A stretch of 64,000 nt of DNA from Karstenula rhodostoma CBS 690.94 (lineage: Eukaryota; Ascomycota; Dothideomycetes; Pleosporales; Didymosphaeriaceae): the NCBI GenBank assembly GCA_010093485.1, contig MU001508.1, positions 324,051 to 388,050 on the forward strand. Reading direction: 5' to 3'. The notes under the pieces were generated by a model. It saw nothing but the letters and a program-made list of their open reading frames with translations. It was not told where the DNA came from and searched no databases. Positions 1-11,415 of this stretch are shown one piece after another (position 1 is the first letter of the stretch; every line of letters begins with the position of its first letter). Both the position numbers and the translations under genes were made by a program.

Positions 1-269
1 TATTCCCTAACAGTCGAACTTTGTTCGAATGGCTAGAGTTTCGACTAATTGCAGCTTCAGATAGCTGATACCTGTTCTACGCACACTCACGCTAGTCATC
101 TGTAACCTCAACTATGGGTAGGAGCAGGTAGTAAACTGATGGCTCGAGCGGATCAAGAGCCTGTAGCATAACGTGGTAGCGCGATGGGACTCTTTCTTTC
201 ATCGGTAACGTGCGACGGGATGCGCAGTGGTGGGCACAGACAAACTGACTTCGTGCGGCATTCAGCGAC

Positions 270-1806
270 TCACATCCTTCTCTTAACCCTGACCAAAGCA
301 CGCTCCACGACATTTCGGCCTAGCTGCGGGATACTTTTGGCGACGACATCGGTGTCGTGAGCCTCTTCACCCTCTTCCAGCTCCTGCTCTCGCAGGACCG
401 GAACGGCTCGTACTTCGTAGCGTCTAGGTGGGTCTCTCAAGCCAGGCCATATGTCCAGTGGTAGGAAGTCTCCTTGGGCGAGAGTAAACTGCTCGCGTGC
501 GCGCTCATCCTCAGCGTGCAGCCTGTCCAGCTCCTTTTGCGCTTCTTCGGCCTTTCGCTTCGCCTTCTCGTGTCTTCGCCTGCGCGATGATATCTCCACC
601 AATAGCTCAGCATATGCCAGATCGAACCGCTCATAGAAGTCCCGCTGGTTTTCCCACTCCTCGATCCCGTTCAGCAATGTAGGTCGCGTGTCGTCCAGCC
701 ACGAAGTGTGGAAGGCTCTCGAGGTGGCAATGTGGCCCTTGACCTCCTTTGCAATGTTCGCTATCATCTTGAGGATACTGCCCAGGGCGGAGTCCTCGTT
801 GCGTAGATGAGTGATGTGGTTGTCGATCTGCGACAGCAGATACGACATCTCAGAACCGTGTTCGCGGATCTCGGTCACAACATCTTCAACTTCTTGGGCA
901 TCCCTTTCCAGCACACTCAGCATCTCCTGGCGCTCTTCTTCCGAGATGGGCTCCGGAGGAGGACTGTGATCATCGCCCGCTGGCAACGAGACATCACCGG
1001 TGGCCTGCGTCACAGCAGCAGCACCGCCTTCGGTATGCCGGAGAGCAGTCACGCAGAGATCGTAATGCTTGACGAGAGATTGGAAAGCTTGTGCAGCTTC
1101 CCTCGCGTGTCCTTCAAGACCATGATACAGGGTAGGTATGGGGCTCGGCGTTGAGTTGGTGACGGGCGTCTTCGGGACATTGACAATGGACGAATGGAGG
1201 TTCTCGAGCGAGGTATCGAAAGCGTCGGTGCTCTCTTCGAGGCTTGATCGGGCCTCGTTGTATCTGTCTATGCAAGCTCTGAGCGAGTCCTCAAGAGCGG
1301 ACACGGTCGTGTTGTCGATGAAATCGTAGAGGTGCTTCTGCGGCGTGCCGGAAGGCTGGAGGGCAGACTCTATCGGCGTTTCGCGCAACACGGCGAGGGT
1401 CGAGTTCAGGGTAGCAAACGAGGTATCTAGGTCATGCAGCAGTTGCTGGCTGGTTAGTCTTCTCATCTCGCGCATAGAGAGATGAAGATACCTTGAATTC
1501 AGCCTGCACGTTGCCCTCCACGACGTCTATCCCGCGGCGCACAGCCTCCAGCGCGTCAACTTGCTCATCGACTATGTTTATGATGGACGTGTTCTTGGCG
1601 GCGAGAACGGCGTTTTCCTCCAGCAGCTCGCGCGCAGACGTCACGATGTCGTTGGCGCGCCATAGGATCGTCTGCGTCTGCAGGGAGCGCTTCGAAGCTA
1701 CAAAGTGGGTCACGAGGTCCTCGAGCGTGTGCGGCCTGTTCTGGTGCAGCGACCTTTGCGAGCTCGCGCTGGTAGTGGACGATGCTGGGGACGGTGGAGA
1801 GGCCAT
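270..1806 (-). CDS. atg17: Autophagy scaffold protein Atg17
   Basis: Atg17 is the cytosolic scaffold of the Atg1 kinase complex at the pre-autophagosomal structure. Two exons are read: 1806-1492 and 1445-270, with a 46-base GT-AG intron (1446-1491) in phase 0. The product is about 496 residues, normal for filamentous-fungal Atg17. The N-terminal stretch with ASKRSLQTQTILWRANDIV and the C-terminal LPLDIWPGLRDPPRRYEV match the family pattern as I remember it. The middle is heptad-rich and charged (for example RRRHEKAKRKAEEAQKELDRL), consistent with the long helical crescent. The start at 1806 is chosen because conserved sequence begins soon after it; an in-frame ATG upstream (1863) would add only a serine/arginine-rich tail. 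It is divergent from sconB across about 0.8 kb. Confidence 0.88.
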
Positions 1807-2598
1807 TGCACGCGGCTGGCGGCTGGTCGTCAGCAGCAGTGAGTAGGGTAGACAGCAGCGCAAGGATCAGATTGCATCTTTCCCAGGACAACGTTCAACG
1901 CGCAAACACCAACGATGCGCGCAAGTGAGATTCATTCATTGTTGTTGGTCGTGAGAGCTCAGGCACAGGCAGCAGGGCACATGCACGCTTGCAGCATCAC
2001 GGGCACGGCTGTCGGCGGCGGTGGAGCTGCGAAGGATGTGGGGCGCGGAACAGCAGCCGGCGCCGGCGCCTCTGTCCTGTCCTCAGGGCTCCGCGAGGGA
2101 AACGCGCGCCAATCATTTACTGACGTGTAGTGTCTGCATGCGCGGGAGCATCCAGCAGCTACACGGCAAGCGCGGGAGCACCGGCTGGTTTTTTCGTCTG
2201 GCGGTTGGGCGTGGGCGATGGTGTGTTCGGAGGTTTCTTGATTGCGTGCTTTGAGGTGCTCGGCGGCGACTTTCCTGCTAGTCATCGTTGCCCACCCGCG
2301 TCCCTCCCCCACACACGGCGCAGCATCAGAGCCAACAGCGCGAAAAGAAAATACCCAGCACCCGTCGTTATCGTCGCCCGCGCGCCCAGCACCACATATA
2401 GTGACCTTCCACCCCGCGACCCTGCCCAGCCGCCGTCTCGCTCACCGCTTGTGGAACCGCAGGACCCTGGGCAAGCCAGCACGCCATCTTGGGACATATC
2501 TCGCCTTCAGCGCTGCCCGCCCGAGCCTCCATGAGTGAGCCGCTGCCGGGACCTTCATAGGGACCCTATCCCTTGCGCCATCGCTCCGAAACCTTCGA
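1807..2598. other. Divergent intergenic region atg17/sconB
   Basis: This stretch separates the starts of atg17 (minus) and sconB (plus). It is GC-rich and then pyrimidine-rich towards sconB, as in fungal 5' leaders. I see no further gene and could not assign specific operators. Confidence 0.5.
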
Positions 2599-4841
2599 AT
2601 GGCGTCAAATACCACTCATGTCGCCGAACCTCGCGCGACCGACTCGACCTCTCTCCCGCCTTCGCACAGCCCCCCGACACGGCGACGACGACTCTCGTGG
2701 CGCACGTCCCTGTCGCAACATTCTGACATCTTGCGCGATCACCCTTCCGGGGTACATGATCCCCACACCGCTCTGATGCTCGGCCATGACCACGAAGGCC
2801 TTAGCGATCGCGTGCGACACCGTAGAGGGGAGGACGGGGAACAAGACACCGACCAGAACACTTCCTTTATGAACAAGAGCACTTCCACGAAAATCGAAAA
2901 GATGATCGCCCCGTATCTTGCCCAGCACATCCCCCAGCAGTACAACCCGCTCGGCGGTGGAGGAGAGCAGCATGTCTCAGGCCACACCAACACAAAGTAC
3001 TGCTACCGCCACCGACCCGACATGCTGTGTAGGAAGCAAGCAGACGAGCCGACCATGGAGCAGCTGCAGGAGGTATGTGTTCCCGATCAATCGTGCCAGC
3101 CATCGCTAACAGCACAAAGGAACTCGGAAGGGAATCGCAAAACGACCAGCAGAGCATCGCCAACGTTTGGTCCCTCTTCTCCGCAGCCCCTTCCAGACAA
3201 CGAAACCTCATGCTCCAAGGCATCCTCTCGACGTGCTGCTTTCCCCAGCTTTCTTTCATCTCCTCCAACGTCCGCAACCTCATCAAGATAGACTTCCTCT
3301 CCGCACTCCCACCGGAGCTGGGCTTCAAGATTCTCTGCTACCTCGACACAACCTCCCTTTGCAAAGCCGCACAAGTCAGCCAGCGATGGAGACAACTCGC
3401 AGACGACGATGTTGTGTGGCACAAGATGTGCGAACAACACATTGACAGGAAGTGCACAAAGTGCGGATGGGGTCTGCCTCTACTAGATCAAAGGAGACTT
3501 CGCATAGAGAAGAGGCGCATTCAGCTGCGTGCTTCTGGTCGAGGACTCAATGAATGGTCGCCGGACATCGACATCGCCCCTGCTGTAGATGGTCCCGCCC
3601 CACTAGGTCCTCTCCTATCTCACAATTCCGACCTTTCCGAAACCCCTTCCGGGTCCAAACGCTCTGCTGAAGATGACCCTTCATCGCCGGAGTCATCATG
3701 CAAGCGCCCTTGCACCGAGCAAGTGGCTTTTCAAGACCAGCAAGCATCATACTTCGACCAGCCAAAGAAGAGGCCATGGAAGGATGTTTACAAGGACCGT
3801 TTCAAGGTGGGAACCAACTGGAAGTATGGCCGCTACTCCACGCAGGTCCTGAAGGGACACACAAATGGCGTCATGTGCCTCCAGTTTGACGAGCGGACCC
3901 TCATCACTGGATCCTACGATAACACCATCAAAGTCTGGGATGTCAACACGGGCACCGAAATCCGCACCCTCAGAGGACATCGACTCCCCGTGCGGTGTCT
4001 GCAGTTCGATGATGCACGACTGATCACTGGGAGTCTGGATGGTACCATGAAGGTGTGGGATTGGAAGACTGGCGAATGCAAGACGACCATTCCGGCCCAT
4101 GAAGGAGGAGTCATCGGATTGCACATGGCAGACAAACTTCTGGCGTCAGGATCTGCGGATCATACCATCGCAGTCCATGATCTGGGTACGAAGCAAAAGT
4201 TCAGACTGCGTGGTCACGAGGATTGGGTCAACTCTGTCAAGATCGATCTGCCTTCCCGCACACTCTTCTCCGCTTCCGACGACCAGACTGTCAAGCTTTG
4301 GGATCTCGACACTAGGACCTGCATCAAAACTTTTGAAGGTCACGTTGGCCAGGTCCAACAAGTACTTCCTCTGCCCGCCGAGTTCGAGATTGACGAAGCG
4401 GATTTCTTGCCTAACGCACATAATGACTCCGACACGGCATCGCTCGCGTCGGAAAACTTAAATTCTGGCTCTTCGTTTGAAACGACCGACCTGGAGACCT
4501 TCTTCCCGAATGATCGGGATAGGCCTGCTCCGCCGACCTACATGCTCACCGGATCGCTCGATGGAACGATCCGTCTTTGGCACGTTCCCTCTGGACGTAC
4601 TATCCACCGCTTCTTTGGACACATTGAAGGCGTTTGGAGCCTCGCTGCCGATACTCTACGTCTGGTTTCTGGAGCCGAGGACAAGTTGATCAAGATTTGG
4701 GATCCTCGCACTGGTAAACATGAACGCACACTATCTGGTCACGAGGGCCCGGTGAACTGTGTGGGTCTGAGTGATTCTCGACTGATTAGTGGCAGTGAAG
4801 ATGGCACCGTGAGGGTGCACTGCTTCGTTAGCGAGGGATGA
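2599..4841 (+). CDS. sconB: F-box/WD40 protein, MET30-type SCF substrate receptor (SconB)
   Basis: This is the substrate receptor of an SCF ubiquitin ligase that represses sulfur assimilation when sulfur is plentiful (sconB in Aspergillus, scon-2 in Neurospora, MET30 in yeast). Two exons, 2599-3072 and 3120-4841, are joined over a 47-base intron in phase 0, giving about 731 residues. The N-terminal [16 protein letters not shown] segment and the [17 protein letters not shown] segment are hallmarks of this subfamily. The F-box ([31 protein letters not shown]) lies near residues 212-260. A Cys-rich [11 protein letters not shown] patch follows, then seven WD40 units with GH..WD spacing from about residue 390 to the end. 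An acidic/serine insert sits between two blades (about residues 570-605), as is common in MET30 proteins. The start codon opens the frame just ahead of a disordered Ser/Thr/Pro tail. Confidence 0.93.
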
Positions 4842-5836
4842 GCAGGCAACGCGAGTCATTTGCATTTGTTACCTTGATTCTAGCGTTCGATACCTGCCAG
4901 TATGGTGTTTCTGGATTTTCGACTTTGGTCAAACTATTTGACAAGTTTACTGGGTGGGCTAATGGGCACGATCGTGGGCGGCGTCCCAGCACTGTGGAAA
5001 ATTCTGGCGTTGGCAAACGGGCGCCACTAGATCGGCTTCTTCACTGTTTACTGCTGCGGCATAGCGGAATGCACGTGTGCACTCCAAATTTACGACTGTA
5101 TAATACCATCTGTTATCCTCCACATTCTTCCCAAGAAAAAAGCTAAGCAGATATTCGTGTGCCGAGGAGCGTCCTGTGCAACACAGCGCATACGCCCCCG
5201 GGATGGTGTGCGATGAGACCATCGGTGTACTCTGGTCGAGCGAATCGCCGGTGTACACTGCCCAGACCCCTCCTTCGGTGACCAAAGCACACCTTGCAGT
5301 CCGTCTGGCGAAACTTGCGTACAAGTACCGTAGATCTCCTAGCTAGTAAGCTGTTTAGCCCGGGGCAGTGTTCGTTTGAGTTGAGGCATTTTCAACACCC
5401 GCCCAACCACGTGAGCGAGACCACCTTACCGCGGGGTCGTCTACACCTAATCGGTGGGTGGATGCGGTATTTTCGAAGCACTTCTCAAAGAAGAGGGGGC
5501 CGTGTGAAGCCGGCGTCTTCGAAGCGGTCGAGCAGAGCGTCTCGAGTGCTGCTGCGAGGCTTGCTTGCGGTTGAGAGACGACGCAACAGCGAGGATTCTC
5601 ATATACCACGATACGGATACGTCTCGGAGGCCGAAACAAGAAGCTTTACCTTTGGAGCAGAGAAAGAGTCGAGCGAAGTCGTGGGCACGGCCTAGCATTC
5701 CAGCACTGCATCCATCCATCCATCACGCCGAATCCGTACACTACACCCGCAACCTACATAACTCCTCCCCATAATCTCAAACTCCGCCTCCTCCCCTAGA
5801 TACCAAACCAAACCAAACTATCCACCGCGCAACACC
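4842..5836. other. Intergenic region
   Basis: This is the 3' flank of sconB followed by about 0.7 kb in which no frame has protein-like composition or plausible splice structure. The end (about 5760-5836) turns C/A-rich, resembling a fungal 5' leader for the small reading frame that follows. Confidence 0.4.
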
Positions 5837-6028
5837 ATGGCCTCGCCCCCTCCCTCATCCCCATCGCATGCCCTCACAACGCCGCTGGTTCGCCCGCGGC
5901 TAGCTGCGTCGGCCACGCACTGGGTGCGCATTGAGAAGCACGAGGTGCGGTGTTCGTCGAGGGAGGCTGAGTTGTACTTTCTGATGGGGTTTAAGAGGGT
6001 GGGTGGGGGTGTGGGGGGGTTGGGGTGA
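5837..6028 (+). CDS. Possible small hypothetical protein (63 aa)
   Basis: A 63-codon frame starts at an ATG in good context (ACACCATGG) after a C/A-rich leader-like stretch. The product starts with a Pro/Ser-rich segment and ends in a Gly-rich tail (RVGGGVGGLG) that coincides with a G-rich repeat tract, so the 3' end may be wrong or spliced. No domain is recognised. It may be a genuine small gene or chance. Confidence 0.22.
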   Translation: MASPPPSSPSHALTTPLVRPRLAASATHWVRIEKHEVRCSSREAELYFLMGFKRVGGGVGGLG

Positions 6029-6521
6029 TGGGTGGGGAGGGGAGGTGGGACGCGGATGAAAAGGAAAGGGGAGGGGAGGGGAGGGGAGGAGATGGAGATG
6101 GAGTGCTTGGATGGCGTGTTGCCTTTCATACTGGCGTCATGGTTGAAGAGCTTCTGGAGGGTCTTATGGATGTGGAAGGAGGAAGGGGTTGAGATTGGCG
6201 TTATCGGACTTTTAGTGTGGGTGTTCTTGGGAAGGAGTTTTGCGAGGGAGGTTGGTGTTTCTGGAAGAATGGCAGGGTCTCGAAAGGAGAGGTTGGGTTT
6301 GGACGGTGCATTTGCTGACTATGTTGAATGCTGGATGGTATGGTGCTCGGTAAAACATGATGGATGGAATGGTATGATGCTCGCTTTCCGATGGCAGTCC
6401 TCGTTGCTAGGGTATAAAATGCAATGACTTGTCATCTCTTTCGTAGAATCGTAGCACTCATGAACAACAAGTATGCCCCGGACGGTATCCCGGGACTGTG
6501 AGAGGGTGACGGAGACGACGC
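6029..6521. other. G-rich intergenic region
   Basis: This stretch is strongly G-biased on the plus strand and includes the pentamer array at 6067-6088. It contains no convincing gene and serves as the 3' flank of the methyltransferase gene on the minus strand. Confidence 0.4.
6067..6088. repeat. GGGGA pentamer array
   Basis: Four tandem copies of a GGGGA/AGGGG pentamer lie in a purine tract, seen directly in the sequence. It is likely a simple-sequence repeat in noncoding DNA. Confidence 0.7.
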
Positions 6522-7847
6522 TCAATGCACTGCGCTCTCCGGCTTCCGTCCGTACACAAAGTAAAACCGGATATACATGTGCAGGCTCTTGTCCCGCACC
6601 TCTTCCCGCACCTTTGCCGTCATGACCTTGCACTCGGCTTCGCTCCAGCCCAGAATTTTTCCGAGAAAGCCCAGGGTGTAGGGCTCAATGCCTGGCGGCG
6701 TGCTATCAGTGTGGTGCACGAATGCAGCACTCGCGAGACGTACCTATCGCCATGTGCTCGCGTTGGTAGCGGCCAATCTCCTTCATCTTTGGATCCTTCG
6801 GCCATGGCCCAATGGGGACCTGCGACAGGGTGGTCAGCAATCGTTTGCATGCGCGCAACGCTCTGAAGTCGTCTCGCCCCAGTCCCCCGCATTCTCGCTT
6901 ATCGTGGGGCGTCTGCGACAAGACGCAAGACAGGGCCTGCATATACATATACGGACCTTTACTATTTTCTCGTGGACGTCGACAAAGCCTGCGCCCAACA
7001 GCCACTCCTTGAGCAGATGGCCTACGCGAATAAGTCTCCCAAAGTTCTGCGCAGCGTCATTGCACAGCTGCTGCCAATTTCTCAGGTTATGTGCACGCTC
7101 TATGGTGTCGTCGTCGCTCTCCACCCACGCCATGGGCTCCTGGAACTCCAGCCACCCTCCCGGTTTGGTGTTCTCATAGCACTGCGCGCACAGCTTTTCC
7201 CAGTCGTTGATGGCGCCCGACAGCCCGCGCCCATGGATCAGATCGAAGTGCTCGTGCGGGCTGTACACCCACTCGCTCTCGGCATCGTCGAGGTAGAACT
7301 TGACGTTCGGCGGCACCCAGCTGGGCTGGATGGGCGACAGATCGGTGCCGAGGACCTCTGACCCCGGGTTCTCGTCGCCAAAGTCCAACGCCCAGATGCC
7401 GGTGCCGGTGCCAATGTCGAGCACCCGCGCCGGCGTGACGGGGGACGCGAACAGCTTCCCGTCGAGCAGCATCAGGAAGATGTGGTGCAGCAGGTCGAGG
7501 CGGTCCTGCTCGTCTTCGTCGTTGGGCAGCACATACGCGCCGCTGCGGTAGCCATGGTACCGCCGGCCGTTGGAGTACTCATAGTTGACGACGAACGAGG
7601 CCAGCGAGGTGCTCGCCGCCGACTCGCTGTCAAAGGCCGAGTCTGCATCGCTGTCGGACGGTGTCGCCGTGTCGGCCTCCAGTGTCGTGACTTCTTGGTT
7701 CGCGTCCTGATCGGCGGGCGCAGGCACTGGTGGCAGCTCAGAGGCAGACGATGCTGGAGCTGGCGCGGTCGCTGCGTCTGGCGCCGCTGGCACGCTTGTG
7801 GCGGCCGACATGGCGTCTAGAGGATGCGCAGGCTCCTCGGTGCTCAC
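6522..7847 (-). CDS. LaeA-like SAM-dependent methyltransferase
   Basis: This is a class I SAM methyltransferase of the LaeA/Llm (UMTA) type common in filamentous fungi, where relatives act in regulation of secondary metabolism and development. Three exons: 7847-6957, 6819-6744 and 6691-6522, with introns of 137 and 52 bases, give about 378 residues. A Ser/Ala/Pro-rich tail of about 85 residues leads into YEYSNGRRYHGYRSGAYVLPNDEDEQDRLDL. Motif I is VLDIGTGTGIWALDF; then come LGTDLSPIQPSWVPPNVKFYLDD and WEKLCAQCYENTKPGGWLEFQE. The last exon (GFLGKILGWSEAECKVMTAKVREEV) matches family C-termini. The first intron has an unusual GTCCGT donor, chosen because it alone restores KVPIGPWPKDP in frame. 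Its target is unknown. It is divergent from the neighbouring P450. Confidence 0.85.
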
Positions 7848-8327
7848 AGCCCTGGCAAGCTCGTCTCGCGTGAGCAGTGAAAAGGTAAGGGGGGTTGTGT
7901 ACTGTGTACTGTGTACTGTGTACAGTACAGTGTTTCACCGGGGAAGTCGGCACAGTCGAGACGCTTCAGTTACTCATCAACACCCCATGTGCCAGACAAG
8001 CAATAGTCACCAACGCGGTTTCGATGCGGCGTCGTCTCTCCTGTCACTGAATTGGCTCCCGGGCACTCGACATGCCACACTCGCAGTCTCCACGTGGCAA
8101 GGGGCTTCTCCCGCAGGCGGCGCCATTCTCCCGGAAGCTAAGGCCGTTAGAGGGCCATTCACCCACGCGAAAAGCGCGACAACAAACCATGACCAAGCAT
8201 CACTCCGACGCTGCAGGAATAGCGCCCTGTGCGCTTGCGAGTTTCCGCTGCTTGACAAAATGCCACCTCCATCCTCCCTCCCGGGAAGCCACCAACAGCT
8301 CGAACCGTGGCTACGGATCGTGTCTCC
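7848..8327. promoter_or_regulatory. Divergent promoter region, methyltransferase/P450
   Basis: These 480 bases separate the start codons of two divergently transcribed genes, so they should hold both promoters. A heptamer repeat (7896-7923) lies about 50 bases ahead of the methyltransferase start. No factor-binding site was assigned with confidence. Confidence 0.5.
7896..7923. repeat. Four perfect TGTGTAC heptamers
   Basis: Four exact tandem copies of TGTGTAC are seen directly, followed by a GTACAGTACAGTG stretch. The array lies in the probable 5' leader or core promoter of the methyltransferase gene and is likely length-variable between strains. Confidence 0.85.
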
Positions 8328-10289
8328 ATGGCCTCAACCTCGCTAACGGGCGTCGCCATCGTCGCCTTCATGGTGTATTGGGCTGCCCTGGTGCTCTACC
8401 GGTTGTTTCTGCACCCCCTCGCCAAGTTTCCCGGACCTCGTTTGGCCGCGATAACGCCGTGGTATGAAGCATATTATGAGATTGTGAAGAACGGCCAGTA
8501 CTCGAAGAAGATATCGCAGTTGCACGATGAGTATGGTGTGTGCGCCTTCAATCGCCGCATGCGCTCGCGTGTTCGATGGCTGACACTTCAGGGCCGATTT
8601 TGAGGGTGACACCGGGAGAACTGCATATCAGAGACTCGCGCTTCTTCGAGAGCGTTTACCCGAAAAACGTATACCTCCACAAAGAAGGATGGGATAAGCG
8701 CTTCGGCAGCGAGGGCGGCTTGCTCCCAACACCTCATGCCCGAGTCCACAAACGGCGCCGTGCAGCTCTGAGTCCTATGTATGCACGCCACTTTCGGGAG
8801 TCTCTGCATGAGAGAGTGCAGGGTATCCTTGACTACATCATGTTGTGCTCACAATGCTTCGTAGGTTCTCTCGGAGGTCCATCATACAGTTCGTCCATAT
8901 CATCCACCGCCATGTTGAGACGTTTGCGACGCGCATGCAAGAGTTTGAGGGTCGCCAGGAGCCTTTGAACCTCACGCACGCCTTCCCGGCGTTGACCGGA
9001 GACATAATCATGGATTACTTCTTCGGGTTCAACTATGCCCAGCTCAAGGATCCGGAGTTTGCCTCGTTCCACGAGGCCTTCATCAAGATTGGCTCAGGTA
9101 TGCAGCGCCGGGGTAAAAAGTGGATGTTTCTGCTATCGTTACTGTCTGAAATGGTCAGACTTTGGTTACAAGCTAAAGCTAAAACACCTACTTCCACCCA
9201 ATTACCTCAATCTTGGACTATTTCACTGACTCTGTGCCCCACCATTTAGCCGGCCACGTGGCGACTCAATTTCCTGCCATCTTCCCGGTAGGCTCCAGTT
9301 CGATTCATCGTGTGGGCACTCTAAATAGGCTAACTTCTGTCAGATCATGAATTCGATTCCGGACTTTGTTACCGAGTTCTTGCAGCCTGCAGCAAAGCCG
9401 CTGTTGAAGTTTAAACGCGTAAGTTATTAGCCAGTCACATACCCAGTGACGGATCTAAACAGAGGTACAGGACCAAAGGGATGTGATTGCGCGTACATTG
9501 AAAGGCGACGATGTCAAGGTAAACGATGCGCAAAAGACCATCTTCCAGGAGATCTTGGGCTCCAAGCTTCCACCGGAAGACAAGACGCAGCGTCGTCTGG
9601 AGGACGAAGCACAAATCGTGATTGGAGGCGGTGTTGAAACGACCGCTTTTGCTCTTGCCATTGCTGCGTTCCACATCATCAACAAGCCCGAGATCTATGA
9701 GCGACTTCATGCCGACCTTGTTAAAGTTTTCCCGAACCGCGCCACCCTTGACCTGCACCCGCTCGAGCAGATGCCCTACCTAAAGGCCTGCATTATGGAA
9801 GCCGTGCGCATGGGCTACGGCCTAAGCGCGCGCAACCCGCGAACGCACGACAAGCCGCTCCGGTACAACGAGTGGATTATTCCTGCCGGCACGTGTGTCT
9901 CTCAAAGTATACCTGACGTGTCACATGATGAGGCACTGTTCCCTAAATCGCGGGAGTTCATCCCGGAGCGGTGGTTGGATGACCCGAAGACGAGCGACGG
10001 CATTCCGCTGGATAGGTTCATGGTCTCGTTTGGCCGTGGCACGAGATCCTGCTTGGGAATCACGTGAGTATACTCCAACAGCCTCTGGCATCTCTTATGT
10101 TTGCTAACGAGCCGTAGTTTGGCGTGGACGGAGCTCTACCTTACTCTCGGCATGATGTTTCGTCGCTTCAAGTTTGAGCTCTTTGAAGCTGACGTTACGG
10201 ACGTTGAGATGGCTCATGACTATTTTATCCCCGTTACTAGCCTCAAATCGAAGGGCGTGAGGGTTTTTGTCACCTCCACGGCCGATTAG
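8328..10289 (+). CDS. Cytochrome P450 monooxygenase
   Basis: This is a microsomal fungal P450, resembling those usually annotated as trichodiene-oxygenase-like. Seven exons: 8328-8535, 8592-8778, 8865-9097, 9250-9287, 9344-9418, 9465-10063 and 10118-10289, giving about 503 residues. An N-terminal membrane anchor ([20 protein letters not shown]) precedes [11 protein letters not shown]. The I-helix reads [15 protein letters not shown], the ExxR helix MEAVR, the PERF-type region FIPERW, and the haem loop [11 protein letters not shown] with the ligand Cys near residue 443. Every intron is GT-AG and all phases close. Substrate unknown. The ATG at 8328 is chosen because it starts directly before the anchor. 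The head-to-head methyltransferase suggests, but does not prove, co-regulation. Confidence 0.9.
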
Positions 10290-11415
10290 AGCAGTGGAGT
10301 GTGGTCAGGATACGGCGGTCATGATAAATTATCGACAGCGATGATACCCTTCAAGTGTATACTTGTTCCGAATGGCAATCGTTATGAGCATAAGATAGAA
10401 GCTAGTAGGCGTTTTCCAGCACCATGGTTTACATATCTGGTACGTTGACATATGATAGTGGGGGTAACGTTTGGCTACCACCTGGGGGTTTTCATGTTCG
10501 GTATGATGTCCACGCGATGCCATCGCTACCACGCCGTCGGAGACATCGGGCTCCGTTGAGTCCGACTTTATCGGGACATACACAGCCGACGTCCAGATGG
10601 TCTAACTACTAACTTCCGGAGTGTTTTGGGTTGTATTAGAACGATTCAGGTATTGCACGATGCGAGATAGAGGTCACGTAACGTGACATCCGATTAATCG
10701 AGTCTCTTTGTCCTGTCTCAGAATCAAAGTGGTATGTACATTCTGCGGCCGCATTGAGCGTATGCATCATCATAATGCTTTGTGTTTCTGTTCAATGTTT
10801 GGAACAAATGAGCGGCGGGCCGCTTTGGGTGTGGCTGTGAAGATCAGTCGCGCGTCTCATGACCATCTCCAAATGCGTGGAGCGTCTTTCGAGGGTATCA
10901 AGTTCAGGTATATTTATCAACTCATCTCAATCCAACCCTTGATGACGAGGGAACACATGCCCTAGAGATGGCGCACTGCACAGTACGGGTCTGAGGTCTT
11001 CCAACAGCTCACTCAAAATAAGAGGCAGCTGTTCGAGGTCGAGCACCTCCGGCCAAGTTTGGTAGGTGACGGATCGGGACATATATACGCACACGCGCTT
11101 TCCATTCCGGAGCGCCCAATGCGTCGGGCTCACCCAACGCTCGGCTTTTGTCTCAACCCCAGATTCAACCTCACGATCCGCATCACGCGCCCCCCGCGGC
11201 CGCTTTCGGACGCAATATCCACCGGGCGGTTTACTATCCGTGCGTTTGTTGCGTTTGCTCCCGCCTTGATATAAACGCGGTGGCCTGCTCTCTCCCATAC
11301 CACATTCCATTGCACACCTCTCGAGTAAACCCCACGCCAACGCACGCGAATCACACGCAACACTCGACATCCCTTGCTTGCTTAGAAAAACAACTTAGCG
11401 ACGAGTCCGGTCAAC
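10290..11415. other. Intergenic region
   Basis: This holds the 3' flank of the P450 gene and the promoter and leader of the sugar transporter. The last about 200 bases are C-rich leader-like sequence. No further gene is seen. Confidence 0.4.
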
